DNA of 64,000 nucleotides from Bacteroidales bacterium (GTDB taxonomy: Bacteria > Bacteroidota > Bacteroidia > Bacteroidales > P3), in contig JAGCZH010000018.1 of NCBI GenBank assembly GCA_017960475.1, positions 1-64,000 on the forward strand. The letters are read 5' to 3'. The position numbers were made by a program, and so were the translations under genes. The notes under the pieces were generated by a model. The model saw nothing but the letters and a program-made list of their open reading frames with translations, did no database searches and was not told the DNA's origin. This document shows positions 1-10,592 of the stretch, piece by piece (positions within the stretch are counted from its first letter, which is position 1; every line of letters begins with the position of its first letter).

Positions 1-3000
1 ATAGTCATATACAACAGTGTCGTTATATTTGGCATATATTTCACCTGCGGCTCTGCGTTCATTGCTAAGCTCTACTGTGTCGCCCACGCTTGCCAGCGAG
101 CCGCCGCCATAGATGTTGTGGAAGATTTGGCCGCCAGTGACAGTGATATGTGTTGAGCCACGCACCAGACCTGCTGTACGGCTAATCTGGCCACCGGCAA
201 GGTCGACACCACGGCCGCCGCCGTAGACGTTGCCCACAAATTCTTGGTCACTTTGGTGTGCCAGGTTGTCCCATAGCTCACCGATCATGCAGCCATCCTT
301 AATATAAACATGAGTATAATCTTGAACGTGGCCGTTCTCGCCGCTGCCGAAGACAGCGCCATATACATGGCAGGTTTTTGTCGGCGAGTCTTCCCCGATG
401 GTCACTGTCGTTTTGCGGACGTAGGCACGGTGGGCGTATAACTGACCGGCAACACCACGTCCCGAACCAAAGACACGGCCGCTGTTCAAACCCTTGGCGG
501 CAGGGTCTCCAATAACTGCGTTGCCTTTGATGGTTACAATGGCATGGCCAGTGCCGTCGAGCAGGTTGCTGTCGTCAATGCTGATGGGGCGACCCACCGA
601 AGCCAGCGAACCGCCGCCGTAAACGTTGTGGTATATCTGTCCGCCGCTGATTTCCACTTTTGTGCCACCATAAACCTGACCGGCAGCGGCGCCCAAGTGG
701 TCGTGCAGGGTGTGGTCGACACCGCGGCCACCGCCATAGAGGTTGCCCATAAAGACAGGTTGAGGGCTATAACCATACTCGTCGGTCTCGTATTCAATAG
801 GATCCAAGGGGATACCTACAGTACCTGCTGTCATGTTTACCAATGTGCCGAAGCGAACGTGGCCGTTCTCACCACCGCCAAACACAGCGCCGGTGATATT
901 GCCACCCTTTATGATGACATTGGTTGAGTCGACATAAGCCATACGAGTATAGTGGAAGTCATCGCCTATCATACCCGGGTGACCCTTGCCGCCTCCGAAG
1001 ACACCACCGGTCTCGCCAGCCACATAACCCACATGACGATGGGTGCCGATGACTCTCTCCTCGGCATTGTTGTTACCCACGGTGCCACCGTTAATGATAA
1101 CTTGGGTGTTACCTATATGTGGATTCCAAGCGTAGGTCGTGTATGTTGTGTCGGCAGAGTTGTTCCAGTTACGTGCTGTATAGGAGGAATTGGCATTACC
1201 ATTGTATGGGATGAAGTTGTTGGCAGCGCCATTGAGAGCCATATTTATCCAGCGTCTACCCACCGAAGCCATCTCACCACCGCCATAGATGTTGCCCCAC
1301 ACTTGACCGTTGTTCATGGTCACGCGTGTGTTGCCGTATACGCGGCCCGAGTGCATGGCTGCCGTAACCGAAATACCGTTAAGGCTCAAAGTGTCGTTGA
1401 CGTGCGCGGTGATGTTGTCGCTGCCGTAGCCGCCGCCATATATTGAACCTGTGTAACGTATGTCGGGCATTGTGCCGATAGCATAGCCTATCTCAGCTGT
1501 GCCGTCGATAATGACATTGGTGCTGTCCATGACATATCCCAGCTCGCCACCGCCGTATACGTTGCCGTAGATTCTGGCGGTGTCGGTGATGGTGACCATG
1601 GTGCTGCGGCACTTAGCCAAAGCGGGCCAGAGGTGGTTGAAGGTGACGCCGTCGATCTCGAAGAGACGCCCCATGCTACCGCCGAAGACGTTGCCGCCAG
1701 TGGTGTGCTCAATCAATACTGCATGGTCGTTGTTCCATGCGCCTGCGGCGTGGTTTTGAGTGAATCTGTAGATATTGTTATTGTATTTTACAACATTGTC
1801 TTTGTCGAAAGCGCGTCCGGTGCTGAAGACATAGGGGTTGAACTCTATGGGGCTACCTATGGTGCCACCAGAGATGTTGACGCTGATGACGCCGTGTTTG
1901 CCTTCAAAGACAGCTGAGTGGTCGTCTTCGGGTATGACACCGTTGCCAGGGAAGTTACCCTGCAGGTATCCATATCGTGGGTCGGACGATGTGACCATGT
2001 GGCCACCCACCGAAGCCAGACGTCCACCGCCGTAGATGTTACCCAATATTTTGCAGTTTTCGCTGATGTTGACGGTGGTGTTGCCGCCGATAGTACCTGC
2101 GTTGAAGGAGGTGCCACCGAAACCGCGGCCACCGCCGAAGATGTTGCCGTCATAGTACGATGTGCCGCTGGTGCCCACAAAGGCGTTGCCCTTGATGTTG
2201 ACTTCGGCGTTGCCTTTCACGTGGCCGTCCTCGCCGCCGCCGAAGACGGAGCCGAAGATTACGGCGTCGCCGCCCACGGTGACATAGGCGTTAGAGACGT
2301 TGGTAAGCATATTGAACGAGGTACGCTGGTCGCCCTTGCCGGCGCCGAAGAGGTAGCAGGTCACGGGGTGGGAGAGGATTCCATCAACGGTACGAGGCAC
2401 GCCAAGGGTGCCACCGGTCATAGAGACATGGCAGTCGCCTTCCACGTCGGCATACTCGCAGCCTCCATAGATGCTGGTGAGGATATGGCCTCCGGTGATG
2501 TCGACGTAGGTGTTGCCACGTACACGGCCTTGGAAGCGATAGAAATAGCTGAAGACGGAGTCAGCGGTGTTGTTATAGTTTTTTACAGTGATACGGTAGG
2601 GGTAGTAGCCGCTGCCGCCGCCGAAGACGTTGCCGAAGAAGGTGTGGCCGTCACCAGGGTTTGCTGTGCTGGCGTCGCGAAGAACGCCATAGTTGGTCAC
2701 GTCCTCATCGATATAGGCGTCATAGGGCAGATAGCCATAGGTGGAAGAGTATTCCCAGCTCTCGCATTCTGGCATCAATGCCGAGAGCACTTTGATGGAG
2801 TCGGCATTATAAGTCTTGACAGCGTTTATGGCGCGATTCCAAAGGCCGTTGGAATAGGGGTTATTCTTTTCTTTGCCCAAGCCTATCTGACCACCTTTGA
2901 CTTTCACACCACAGTTGTGCAGCACTTGTCCGTTCTCGCTGCCACCCCACACTGCGCCGACAATGAGGGCGCTATCGCTTATGCATACCTCGGCACTGTC

Positions 3001-6000
3001 GACATAGCCGAACTTAGCGTTCTGACGGCCTGCCTCAATACCATTGATTGTGGGGTCGGTATAGTCGACATCAGGCTGTGTGTAGTAGCCCATGCCGGCA
3101 CCGAAGACATAGCCCAAGTCGGCCTCCATGGTCACACTGTGAGGTCCTACCTGGCCGCCGCTAATGCGTACCGAGGTGATGCCGGTACCATTAGCGCATG
3201 AGATGGGTTCGCCTACGACAATATCATAATAGTCACCACTTGACACATCCGATGCCGTTGCTCTGGTGAATGTTCCCACCGATGCAATCTGGCCGCCGCC
3301 GAAGATGGTGTTGTGCACATAGCCATCTTTCATGACGACAGTGGAACTGTCGCTGATGTTGGCCAAGTCGGGGTTGTCGGTGTCGCCCTTGCCGCCGCCG
3401 AACACGAAGCCGTTGTCATGATTAATGTCTCGTTTTTCGCAGCCCACATGGCCGTGGTCGATCTGGACCAAGGTGCTTCCTGTCACCGAAGCTACCTCGC
3501 CGCCGCCATAGATGGCGTTGAGCACGGTGAAGCCGGTTCGGGAGTCGTTGTGGTATACGCCGCCTTCATCGCCTCCCGAGGTGTTCATCCACACCTTGGG
3601 ACGAGCTGTCATACCGCCGGCAGCGGGGTTATTCGGGTCGCCCTTGCCGGCGCCGAAGACGCGGCCGTGACCATCCATGTGTTCTTGGTCGAAGGCGGGG
3701 AAGACTGAGCGTGTAGTGGTACGTCCCACCTGGCCATTTGTGAGGGTCACCAGAGGTGAGTAGACACCATTGCCGAGGGCGGGAGTTGGTGTGTAGACAG
3801 CCAAGTTGCTGCCGCCATAGACATTGTCAATTTGTTTTTCAGCACAGTCGCTCTGGTTCCAGTCAACCGTAACGGCTATGGTTCCAGTGATGTTGCCGTT
3901 GATGTTGCTGCCTCCGAAGGCGTTTCCGATGTCGCCGCTATAGATGTTGAGGGCGACGTCGCCGTTGATGTCGGCAGCTACGCCTGCGGGGTAGGTGGCG
4001 TCGCCCACAGCCACGCCCTTCGAGCCAGCATATACGTTGTCGATGGTGCCGCCGTTGATGGTGAGGGTAACGTTGCCGGTGATGTTGGCCATATTCGAAC
4101 CGCCATAGATGTCGCCGAAGACGGTGTGACAATTGATGATGGTGTTCAGGTCGGCAGTGATTGGTGCCAAGTTACCACCTGCGAAGAATTCTTTGATATT
4201 CTCTGTGCAGCTGCCTGTCTTGTTGATGACGGTTCTCATTTCGCCGCTGATGGTGCCTTGGGTATTGCTGCCGCCGAAGAGTTTGTTGATGATACCGGCG
4301 TTGATGACGGTGTTGGTGCCGCCGTCATTGATGTTGGCTGCCACTACGGTGCCGTTGCCGCCGCCGAAGACGAGGTCGAAGCGGCCGCCGTCGATGGTGA
4401 GGCCCACACCTGTTGCCGCAGCCGCATCGCCGCCGGCGTAGACGTTCTGTATGGTGTTGCTACAGCCATGGACATGGACTGTGGCTCTCTTGGTTGACGA
4501 TGCCAGTCCGTTTTCAGGCAGATAGTCGGCGTTCTTGCCGCCGCCGAAGACATTGGTGATGGCATAGGTTGGTGTTCCCGGCTCGGCGCCGACGAATTCG
4601 GCCGTGTCGGTGACCATGTGGTCGGTCTTCCAGATATGCACCACGACGGTGTCCTGTGGCGAGCCGTTGGTGTTGTTGCAGCCGTAGACAGAGGCGTCTT
4701 TGAGGTTGATATGGCAATTGGCGTCGGTCTGCGATTCGGCGCCGACATTGACATACACTTGGCCATAGACTTTGGCGGCGACATCAGTGTGGCCTCCACC
4801 CAGCGAAGCTTTGTCGCCGAGACCGCCGCCGAAGATGTTGCCGTGCAGGGTGCCGTTATAGAAATTGACTGTGGTGATGTCGTTATTGTCGTCGTTGACG
4901 TTGCCCAGAGCCGAGCCGCCATAGATGTCGCCATAGATGGCGGGGGTCTTGGTGCCGTCGAGTGAGCCTATGGTGACGGTGACGTTGCCCTCGGTTTCTG
5001 TCGACTGGCCGTAGCCGCCGCCGAAGATGCCGTAGAGGGCGTTGCCGTTGCCGGAAGTGCCGAGGGTGCCGCCGTTGATGTTGACGGCGATGTTGCCCGT
5101 CACGGTGCCGCTGGTGTTGCAGCCGCCATAGATACCTTTGCCGGCAGTCATGGCGCCGCCGTTGATGTTGACAGTAGAGCCGCCGGTGCCGGCTTCGTTG
5201 CCGCCGCCGTATATGTTGCCGCTCACGGTGCCGGCGGTGAGTGTCACCGTCGGTGAGCCGCTGTATGCCGCCAGGTTGCCGCCGCCGAAGACGTCGCCGA
5301 CATACCAGCTACAGGCGTCAGAGGTTTTGTTGATATTGACGGCAATGGTGCCGTTGATGTCGCCGCTGGTGTTGTTGCCACCAAAGACACGGTTCACCAT
5401 GCCGCTATTGACATTGAGAGTGATATTTGATGGGCTTAGCGCCGTTCCGATATCGGCCTGGTTGGCGCCGCCGTAGACGGTACCGATACCTTCGAGTTCA
5501 TAGCCTATGCGGTTGTCGGTGAGGTTGGCGTTGTCGTGGGTGTTTCCAGCGCCCGAGGTCCATGAGCCTGTGCATCCGATGTTCACCGAGCCAGCTTTGC
5601 CGGCAGCCTCGTTGCCGCCGCCGTAGACCTCGCCTATCTTCATGGCACAGGTTCCAGTCTTGTTGATGGTGAGCGCTGATGAACCAGTGATATCACCCTT
5701 GGAGTTGCTGCCTGCAAAGACGCGACCAAAGGTGCCGCCATAAACATTGAAGACCACATTGCCCTTCACGTCGGCATATTTCGATGGGTTGCTGGCGTCC
5801 TTGTCGCCGTGGCCGCCGCCGAAGGCGTCATGGTGGACGGTGCCGGCGTTGAAGGTGATGCTGGTGCCGTTCACGTCAGCGGCGTTGCCGCCGCCATAGA
5901 GGTAACCTATCTCGGTGTTGCAGTCATTTATGACGATGGCGGGGGTACCAGCCACGTCGGCTGCGTCGCCGCCGCCGTAGACATCGCCAAGCACAATGGC

Positions 6001-9000
6001 AGTATGGCTGCCGTTATTGTCGCCGATGTTCACCGTCGGATTGCCGGTAACCTTACCGGCATTGCCACGTTCGCCGCCGTCGACCAGGTTACCCTTGCCG
6101 CCGCCGTAGACGTTGCCGCTCACGGTACCGTTGAGGACATTTACTGCCAAGGCCTTGCCGCCGGGTATGGTGTATGTAGCCAGGTTACCGCCGCCAAAGA
6201 CGTTGCCGACATACCAGTTGCATGTCGGTGAGGTGTTCTTCTCAATGTTCACGGCAATACCGCCGCTGATGGTGCCGCTGGTGTTGTTGCCGCCGAAGAC
6301 ATTGCCCACAATACCTTCGTTAATGTTGAGGGTGATGTCGCCACTGATGTTGGCTTGGTTGGCGCCGCCATATACGGAGCCGACACCCTCGAGGGTGACA
6401 CCGATATTCTCGGGATAGTCGCTGTGGTCGCCTGTAAGGGTTCCCGTGCAGCCGATGGTAATATTGCCGACGTTGCTGGCAGCCTTGTTGCCGCCGCCGT
6501 AGACTTCGCCGACTATCATGTCGCAAGCTGACGCCGATCCTTCGGGGTCAGTATCGCCAGTTTTGTTGACATTCACGTTGATGCTTCCACCGATGGTTCC
6601 GTTGGTGTTGCTGCCACCGAAGACATGGAGTATGGTGCCACCATAGATGTTGACACTGGTGTTGCCCGTCACGTTGGCAGCCGTCACCTGACCGTTGCCG
6701 CCACCGAAGACGGTGCCTATCTTGTTGCCACCATATATCTTGACATCGGTGGAGGATACCGCTGCCGCGTTGCCGCCACCGTATACATATTCAATACTGT
6801 TGTCGCAGTTGTGGACCGTCACCTTCGGATAGCCGTTGCCATAGGTGTAGTCGGCTGCGTTGCCGCCGCCATAGACAGCGAAGAGGGCATACTCTTCAGC
6901 CGAAGGTGCAGGGTCAGTGCCATAGATATCGACACTAACCGCACGCTGCGGAGCGCCGTTGACGTTATTGCAACCGTAGACGCCACCCGAACCGTTGGCT
7001 CCGTTGGCATCGGTCTTCCTGACGCTACCGCCATATACCTTCACCTGAACAGGACCATAGACGTTGGCGGCAGTGCTGCCGTCGCCCAAAGCGCCGCCAT
7101 AAAGCGAGCCATTGATGATACCCTTGTTCAAAGTTACATAAGTATGATAGGTGTCAGCTGCTGAAGTACCATTGACATAGCCCAATGCCGACCCGCCGTA
7201 CACGTCGCCATAGACAGTGACTCCCGGAGCTGTCTGACCCGACTTGCCAAGAGTGATTTCAACATTTTGACTTACACGTGTGGCAGAGCCATAACCACCG
7301 CCATGGATATTGGCAGTTTCCAAACTAGTACCCACCTGGCCACCATTGATTTGCATGGTGACAGAACCTGAGAGGGTGCCGGTAGAATTAGAACCGCCGA
7401 AGACACCACCCTTCACCAGACCGCCGTCCATGTATATATTGACTGTGCCACCCTGATTTTGGCAGGCGCCACCGAAAACACCGCCGGTGATGGACGACTG
7501 ATACGAGGTGCCGTTGACACCGCCGTCCTTTCCGTTGACAGTTCCGCCAAGAATGAATATTTTGGATGTAGAAGTTGTATAACCGTATGAGCCACCGCCA
7601 TAGACACCTCGATCAATAATCGATTCGTCTGCGATGACAACATTAGTGCCAAGAGAAACCTGTCCTGCAGTACTGTTGTTATTATTTCCGCAGCCTGCTC
7701 CGAACACATTACCACCCACAGCACGATTCATAACAGTATTGGCTGTTGCATTTGCACAAACTGCTCTTGCAGTACCTCCAAAATAAAGATACGATGTACC
7801 ATTTAATGCACCTCCACTCTCTTGGGTACCATTAGCTCCTCCTGCTATCCAACCATTGATTGTACCACCAGTAAAGACCATGGTACGTATTCCGCGTGCA
7901 CCGGCATATTCAGCAGCGCCATACACTACACCATCGATTTGGGCAGTTCCGCGAACACGGAGGTCAAAAGCCCTGGCTCCCGTGTTTTGGTCGTTATCCT
8001 CATCCATTCCTCCAGCGATTCCTTTAATGATACCTCCTTCCATCACAAGATAACGTCGTCCTGCATTTTGTGTATTGGAATTTCCGACAGAAAAATAATA
8101 CGTTTGTGTTCCACCTGCACCAGTATAGTTATTGTCTATTGCCACTGATGATAGGAAATTACCACTTTTAATGATGCAACGAACATACAAGGCACCGGAG
8201 GCTCTTTGTAGATCCAAAGATGTTCCTGCCACATACATACTACCGGTAACATTTAATTTCTCATTGTAGGAAGCTGTCGACACTGCACGAGCCCTATCAT
8301 AGTCACAACCCAATATCATCAACTGGTCGACTGAATTTCCAGAAGAAATACCAGAAGTAAAATTTCTAAGACTTGCGTATTTCCCACTCTCTACTTTTAC
8401 AGTATGGACACAAGCTTTGTTTGATGAGCATCCTCTTAATTCGCCGCCGTTGCCACTATTGACAATACCGCGGCCCATGGTGAAGGTATAACCCGCAGCA
8501 TCCACATTCTGTGTGCTATTCATGTTGACGAACTCCACCTTTGCATTATTGCCGCCGGCAGTAATTTGACGGGTAAAATTGGTGCTAGTACTTACCGTTC
8601 CATCAGGATAGCGGGCAGACATCGTGCTGTTGGCCGGGACGGTGACTGCTGCAGTTGCATTACCTGTCAGCACCCAGAAGTTGGTCTCGTAGGTTCCTCC
8701 TGTAAATGATTGGGCAGAGGTTCCTGTTTTCACTGTCGCCGCCGTCCAGGTGGCTTCAAAAACAACAGCTCCGTTACCGGTGTTGCCAGAGGGGAGATTG
8801 ACAAAATGGATAGTGGCATCGAGCGGAAGAACATCATTGTCGCCATATTCCGAGATATACTCTCCTCCACTTATCACCTTCCAGCCGGCGAAACCCCAGA
8901 AACCGTTGGTGCCCGTGGTGCCATTGGTGCGTGGACGTTTGCTGAAGGGATTGCTGATAACGGTATAAGGATAGTCGCCCGACATACCGGGAACGCTTTT

Positions 9001-10527
9001 CTCCAAAGTCTTGTAATATATCATCTTGTTCTGCCCTTCACCGTCGAGAGCGGAGATGGCTACAGCCGAGGCGTTGTTGACACTGCCACCTTGATAGGTA
9101 ATTTTCACATTGCGGGGATCGGGTGACGAAAGGTATGTCGTGGGATAGCCGGTCGGCAAATCGCCACTGGCCTGATAGTAGCTCCAGTTGTGATCCTCGT
9201 AGTCGAAAATCGTGACAACATCACCTGAAACACCAGAAGGAATTATCAAAGTCTCAGACGCAACGGCCGAGTTGTTCCAACCGTCTTTTACGGCGATGGC
9301 CTTGATGGTGGTCATCGGGGAGAGACCGGAGATGGAGCTAGAATAGGAAGAACTTGATGTTGTCGGTTCGCTGCCATCGGTGGTGTAGTGGATGGTGGTA
9401 CCTGCTGTAGCACTGATGGTAGCCGTGCCGGCAGCAGCATCGGCAGTGATGACAGGCATCGGCAGGGTCAGCGTAACCTCCTGCTCTGCAACAGAAGATG
9501 CATTACCACTACGGACAGTGACAGCCTTGATGGTGACAGGTGACGTGCTACTGCCCGAAAGGTCGATGGCGCCGCTGTACACGGTACCGGTGGAAGCGGT
9601 CGGGTCAGTGCCGTCGAGGGTGTAGCGGATAGTAGTGGAGCCTATGGCATCAGTGGAGAGTGTGACAGTGGTACCGCTCACGCTGATAATGGGTGCCGTA
9701 GGCTTGGTGCCCTGAATGGTTATTTCTTTGGTAGCTGTAAGGGTTGTGTTGGCAGGTGCTGCCGGAGTGCCGCCGGTGGCGGTGGCCGTGACGGTAAGCG
9801 TCAAGGTGATATCGTATTCAGGCAGGCTCGTGACGGTGACCACTCCAGAGTTGTTGACTGTGGCATAGGCGTTGTCGGTCAAGTTCCAAGCATAAGTAAG
9901 GGTCGCATTGGCAGGAGTGCCGGTAAAGCTGTTGCCATTCTCATCGAAATAATGGTTTGCTGTTCTAAAGTAATAATTTGTGTAAGCTGCCCGATAAGCT
10001 GCACCCGTTGCTGTGTAAGTGGAATTACCTGTTGCCGTTAAAACATCTGCCCCATTAATAGTGGGATTGGTGGAGATAGCAGCTTGGGGTGTAATGGTGA
10101 CATCGTATAATGCACCGTTATTATTATTAGTGGTACTAAACTGCCAGGTCGTGCCATTGAGTCGGAGATAATAGCTTGTATTTGTAATACCGGCACGGTA
10201 GCGTATATTTTCATTGTTATTTCCTCTATAAAAATTACCCCAATCGGTACCGAGAGACACAGTTGTGCTGTTTTGCAGATAGTTATTGTTGTTGTTTATT
10301 GCCTCGCCACTGCTATTTGCAGTTCGAATATAGTCGCGTGATGCATAGGCCCACAGACAGGTGGCGGGATTGAACGTGGTGGTTGCTGTTGCATTCACAG
10401 TCGCCCCAGCCTCGTTGTGAGTCAGGTAATTGTCGCCATTCATAATGACAGCCTGCGCCCATGCAGCCCCGCCAGCGCCGAAGAGTAGCGCCAGAATCAT
10501 CAAATATCGCACAAAAAATGCTTTCAT
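1..10527 (-). CDS. Giant secreted YGGG-repeat surface protein (3' end outside window)
   Basis: The minus frame is open from the ATG at 10527 to the window edge, so at least 3,509 residues are visible and no stop was found where I read it. A signal peptide starts MKAFFVRYLMILALL and ends near AWAQA. Residues about 275-440 hold two chitobiase/hexosaminidase C-terminal-like domains (TIRYTLDGTDPTAS, TIHYTTDGSEPTTS). From about residue 860 on, the protein is a long array of Gly-rich units around (V/I)(Y/F)GGGN, roughly 8-9 per kb by eye, probably a beta-helix. An in-frame ATG at 10596 overlaps the stop of the upstream ORF6N gene (ATGA) and would add 23 residues; I prefer 10527 because it begins a compact signal peptide. 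The C-terminus is outside the window. Secretion by T9SS is inferred from the related 3,865-residue protein upstream. The function is unknown; an adhesin or surface-layer role is a guess. Confidence 0.85.
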   Translation of the reverse strand, partial: MKAFFVRYLMILALLFGAGGAAWAQAVIMNGDNYLTHNEAGATVNATATTTFNPATCLWAYASRDYIRTANSSGEAINNNNNYLQNSTTVSLGTDWGNFYRGNNNENIRYRAGITNTSYYLRLNGTTWQFSTTNNNNGALYDVTITPQAAISTNPTINGADVLTATGNSTYTATGAAYRAAYTNYYFRTANHYFDENGNSFTGTPANATLTYAWNLTDNAYATVNNSGVVTVTSLPEYDITLTLTVTATATGGTPAAPANTTLTATKEITIQGTKPTAPIISVSGTTVTLSTDAIGSTTIRYTLDGTDPTASTGTVYSGAIDLSGSSTSPVTIKAVTVRSGNASSVAEQEVTLTLPMPVITADAAAGTATISATAGTTIHYTTDGSEPTTSSSSYSSSISGLSPMTTIKAIAVKDGWNNSAVASETLIIPSGVSGDVVTIFDYEDHNWSYYQASGDLPTGYPTTYLSSPDPRNVKITYQGGSVNNASAVAISALDGEGQNKMIYYKTLEKSVPGMSGDYPYTVISNPFSKRPRTNGTTGTNGFWGFAGWKVISGGEYISEYGDNDVLPLDATIHFVNLPSGNTGNGAVVFEATWTAATVKTGTSAQSFTGGTYETNFWVLTGNATAAVTVPANSTMSARYPDGTVSTSTNFTRQITAGGNNAKVEFVNMNSTQNVDAAGYTFTMGRGIVNSGNGGELRGCSSNKACVHTVKVESGKYASLRNFTSGISSGNSVDQLMILGCDYDRARAVSTASYNEKLNVTGSMYVAGTSLDLQRASGALYVRCIIKSGNFLSSVAIDNNYTGAGGTQTYYFSVGNSNTQNAGRRYLVMEGGIIKGIAGGMDEDNDQNTGARAFDLRVRGTAQIDGVVYGAAEYAGARGIRTMVFTGGTINGWIAGGANGTQESGGALNGTSYLYFGGTARAVCANATANTVMNRAVGGNVFGAGCGNNNNSTAGQVSLGTNVVIADESIIDRGVYGGGSYGYTTSTSKIFILGGTVNGKDGGVNGTSYQSSITGGVFGGACQNQGGTVNIYMDGGLVKGGVFGGSNSTGTLSGSVTMQINGGQVGTSLETANIHGGGYGSATRVSQNVEITLGKSGQTAPGVTVYGDVYGGSALGYVNGTSAADTYHTYVTLNKGIINGSLYGGALGDGSTAANVYGPVQVKVYGGSVRKTDANGANGSGGVYGCNNVNGAPQRAVSVDIYGTDPAPSAEEYALFAVYGGGNAADYTYGNGYPKVTVHNCDNSIEYVYGGGNAAAVSSTDVKIYGGNKIGTVFGGGNGQVTAANVTGNTSVNIYGGTILHVFGGSNTNGTIGGSINVNVNKTGDTDPEGSASACDMIVGEVYGGGNKAASNVGNITIGCTGTLTGDHSDYPENIGVTLEGVGSVYGGANQANISGDITLNINEGIVGNVFGGNNTSGTISGGIAVNIEKNTSPTCNWYVGNVFGGGNLATYTIPGGKALAVNVLNGTVSGNVYGGGKGNLVDGGERGNAGKVTGNPTVNIGDNNGSHTAIVLGDVYGGGDAADVAGTPAIVINDCNTEIGYLYGGGNAADVNGTSITFNAGTVHHDAFGGGHGDKDASNPSKYADVKGNVVFNVYGGTFGRVFAGSNSKGDITGSSALTINKTGTCAMKIGEVYGGGNEAAGKAGSVNIGCTGSWTSGAGNTHDNANLTDNRIGYELEGIGTVYGGANQADIGTALSPSNITLNVNSGMVNRVFGGNNTSGDINGTIAVNINKTSDACSWYVGDVFGGGNLAAYSGSPTVTLTAGTVSGNIYGGGNEAGTGGSTVNINGGAMTAGKGIYGGCNTSGTVTGNIAVNINGGTLGTSGNGNALYGIFGGGYGQSTETEGNVTVTIGSLDGTKTPAIYGDIYGGSALGNVNDDNNDITTVNFYNGTLHGNIFGGGLGDKASLGGGHTDVAAKVYGQVYVNVGAESQTDANCHINLKDASVYGCNNTNGSPQDTVVVHIWKTDHMVTDTAEFVGAEPGTPTYAITNVFGGGKNADYLPENGLASSTKRATVHVHGCSNTIQNVYAGGDAAAATGVGLTIDGGRFDLVFGGGNGTVVAANINDGGTNTVINAGIINKLFGGSNTQGTISGEMRTVINKTGSCTENIKEFFAGGNLAPITADLNTIINCHTVFGDIYGGSNMANITGNVTLTINGGTIDNVYAGSKGVAVGDATYPAGVAADINGDVALNIYSGDIGNAFGGSNINGNITGTIAVTVDWNQSDCAEKQIDNVYGGSNLAVYTPTPALGNGVYSPLVTLTNGQVGRTTTRSVFPAFDQEHMDGHGRVFGAGKGDPNNPAAGGMTARPKVWMNTSGGDEGGVYHNDSRTGFTVLNAIYGGGEVASVTGSTLVQIDHGHVGCEKRDINHDNGFVFGGGKGDTDNPDLANISDSSTVVMKDGYVHNTIFGGGQIASVGTFTRATASDVSSGDYYDIVVGEPISCANGTGITSVRISGGQVGPHSVTMEADLGYVFGAGMGYYTQPDVDYTDPTINGIEAGRQNAKFGYVDSAEVCISDSALIVGAVWGGSENGQVLHNCGVKVKGGQIGLGKEKNNPYSNGLWNRAINAVKTYNADSIKVLSALMPECESWEYSSTYGYLPYDAYIDEDVTNYGVLRDASTANPGDGHTFFGNVFGGGSGYYPYRITVKNYNNTADSVFSYFYRFQGRVRGNTYVDITGGHILTSIYGGCEYADVEGDCHVSMTGGTLGVPRTVDGILSHPVTCYLFGAGKGDQRTSFNMLTNVSNAYVTVGGDAVIFGSVFGGGEDGHVKGNAEVNIKGNAFVGTSGTSYYDGNIFGGGRGFGGTSFNAGTIGGNTTVNISENCKILGNIYGGGRLASVGGHMVTSSDPRYGYLQGNFPGNGVIPEDDHSAVFEGKHGVISVNISGGTIGSPIEFNPYVFSTGRAFDKDNVVKYNNNIYRFTQNHAAGAWNNDHAVLIEHTTGGNVFGGSMGRLFEIDGVTFNHLWPALAKCRSTMVTITDTARIYGNVYGGGELGYVMDSTNVIIDGTAEIGYAIGTMPDIRYTGSIYGGGYGSDNITAHVNDTLSLNGISVTAAMHSGRVYGNTRVTMNNGQVWGNIYGGGEMASVGRRWINMALNGAANNFIPYNGNANSSYTARNWNNSADTTYTTYAWNPHIGNTQVIINGGTVGNNNAEERVIGTHRHVGYVAGETGGVFGGGKGHPGMIGDDFHYTRMAYVDSTNVIIKGGNITGAVFGGGENGHVRFGTLVNMTAGTVGIPLDPIEYETDEYGYSPQPVFMGNLYGGGRGVDHTLHDHLGAAAGQVYGGTKVEISGGQIYHNVYGGGSLASVGRPISIDDSNLLDGTGHAIVTIKGNAVIGDPAAKGLNSGRVFGSGRGVAGQLYAHRAYVRKTTVTIGEDSPTKTCHVYGAVFGSGENGHVQDYTHVYIKDGCMIGELWDNLAHQSDQEFVGNVYGGGRGVDLAGGQISRTAGLVRGSTHITVTGGQIFHNIYGGGSLASVGDTVELSNERRAAGEIYAKYNDTVVYDY

Positions 10528-10592
10528 CACTTTATTAGTTTGAACAGTTTGTTTAGTTTTATACATCTTGTTCATATCGTGTGTAGTTTTAT

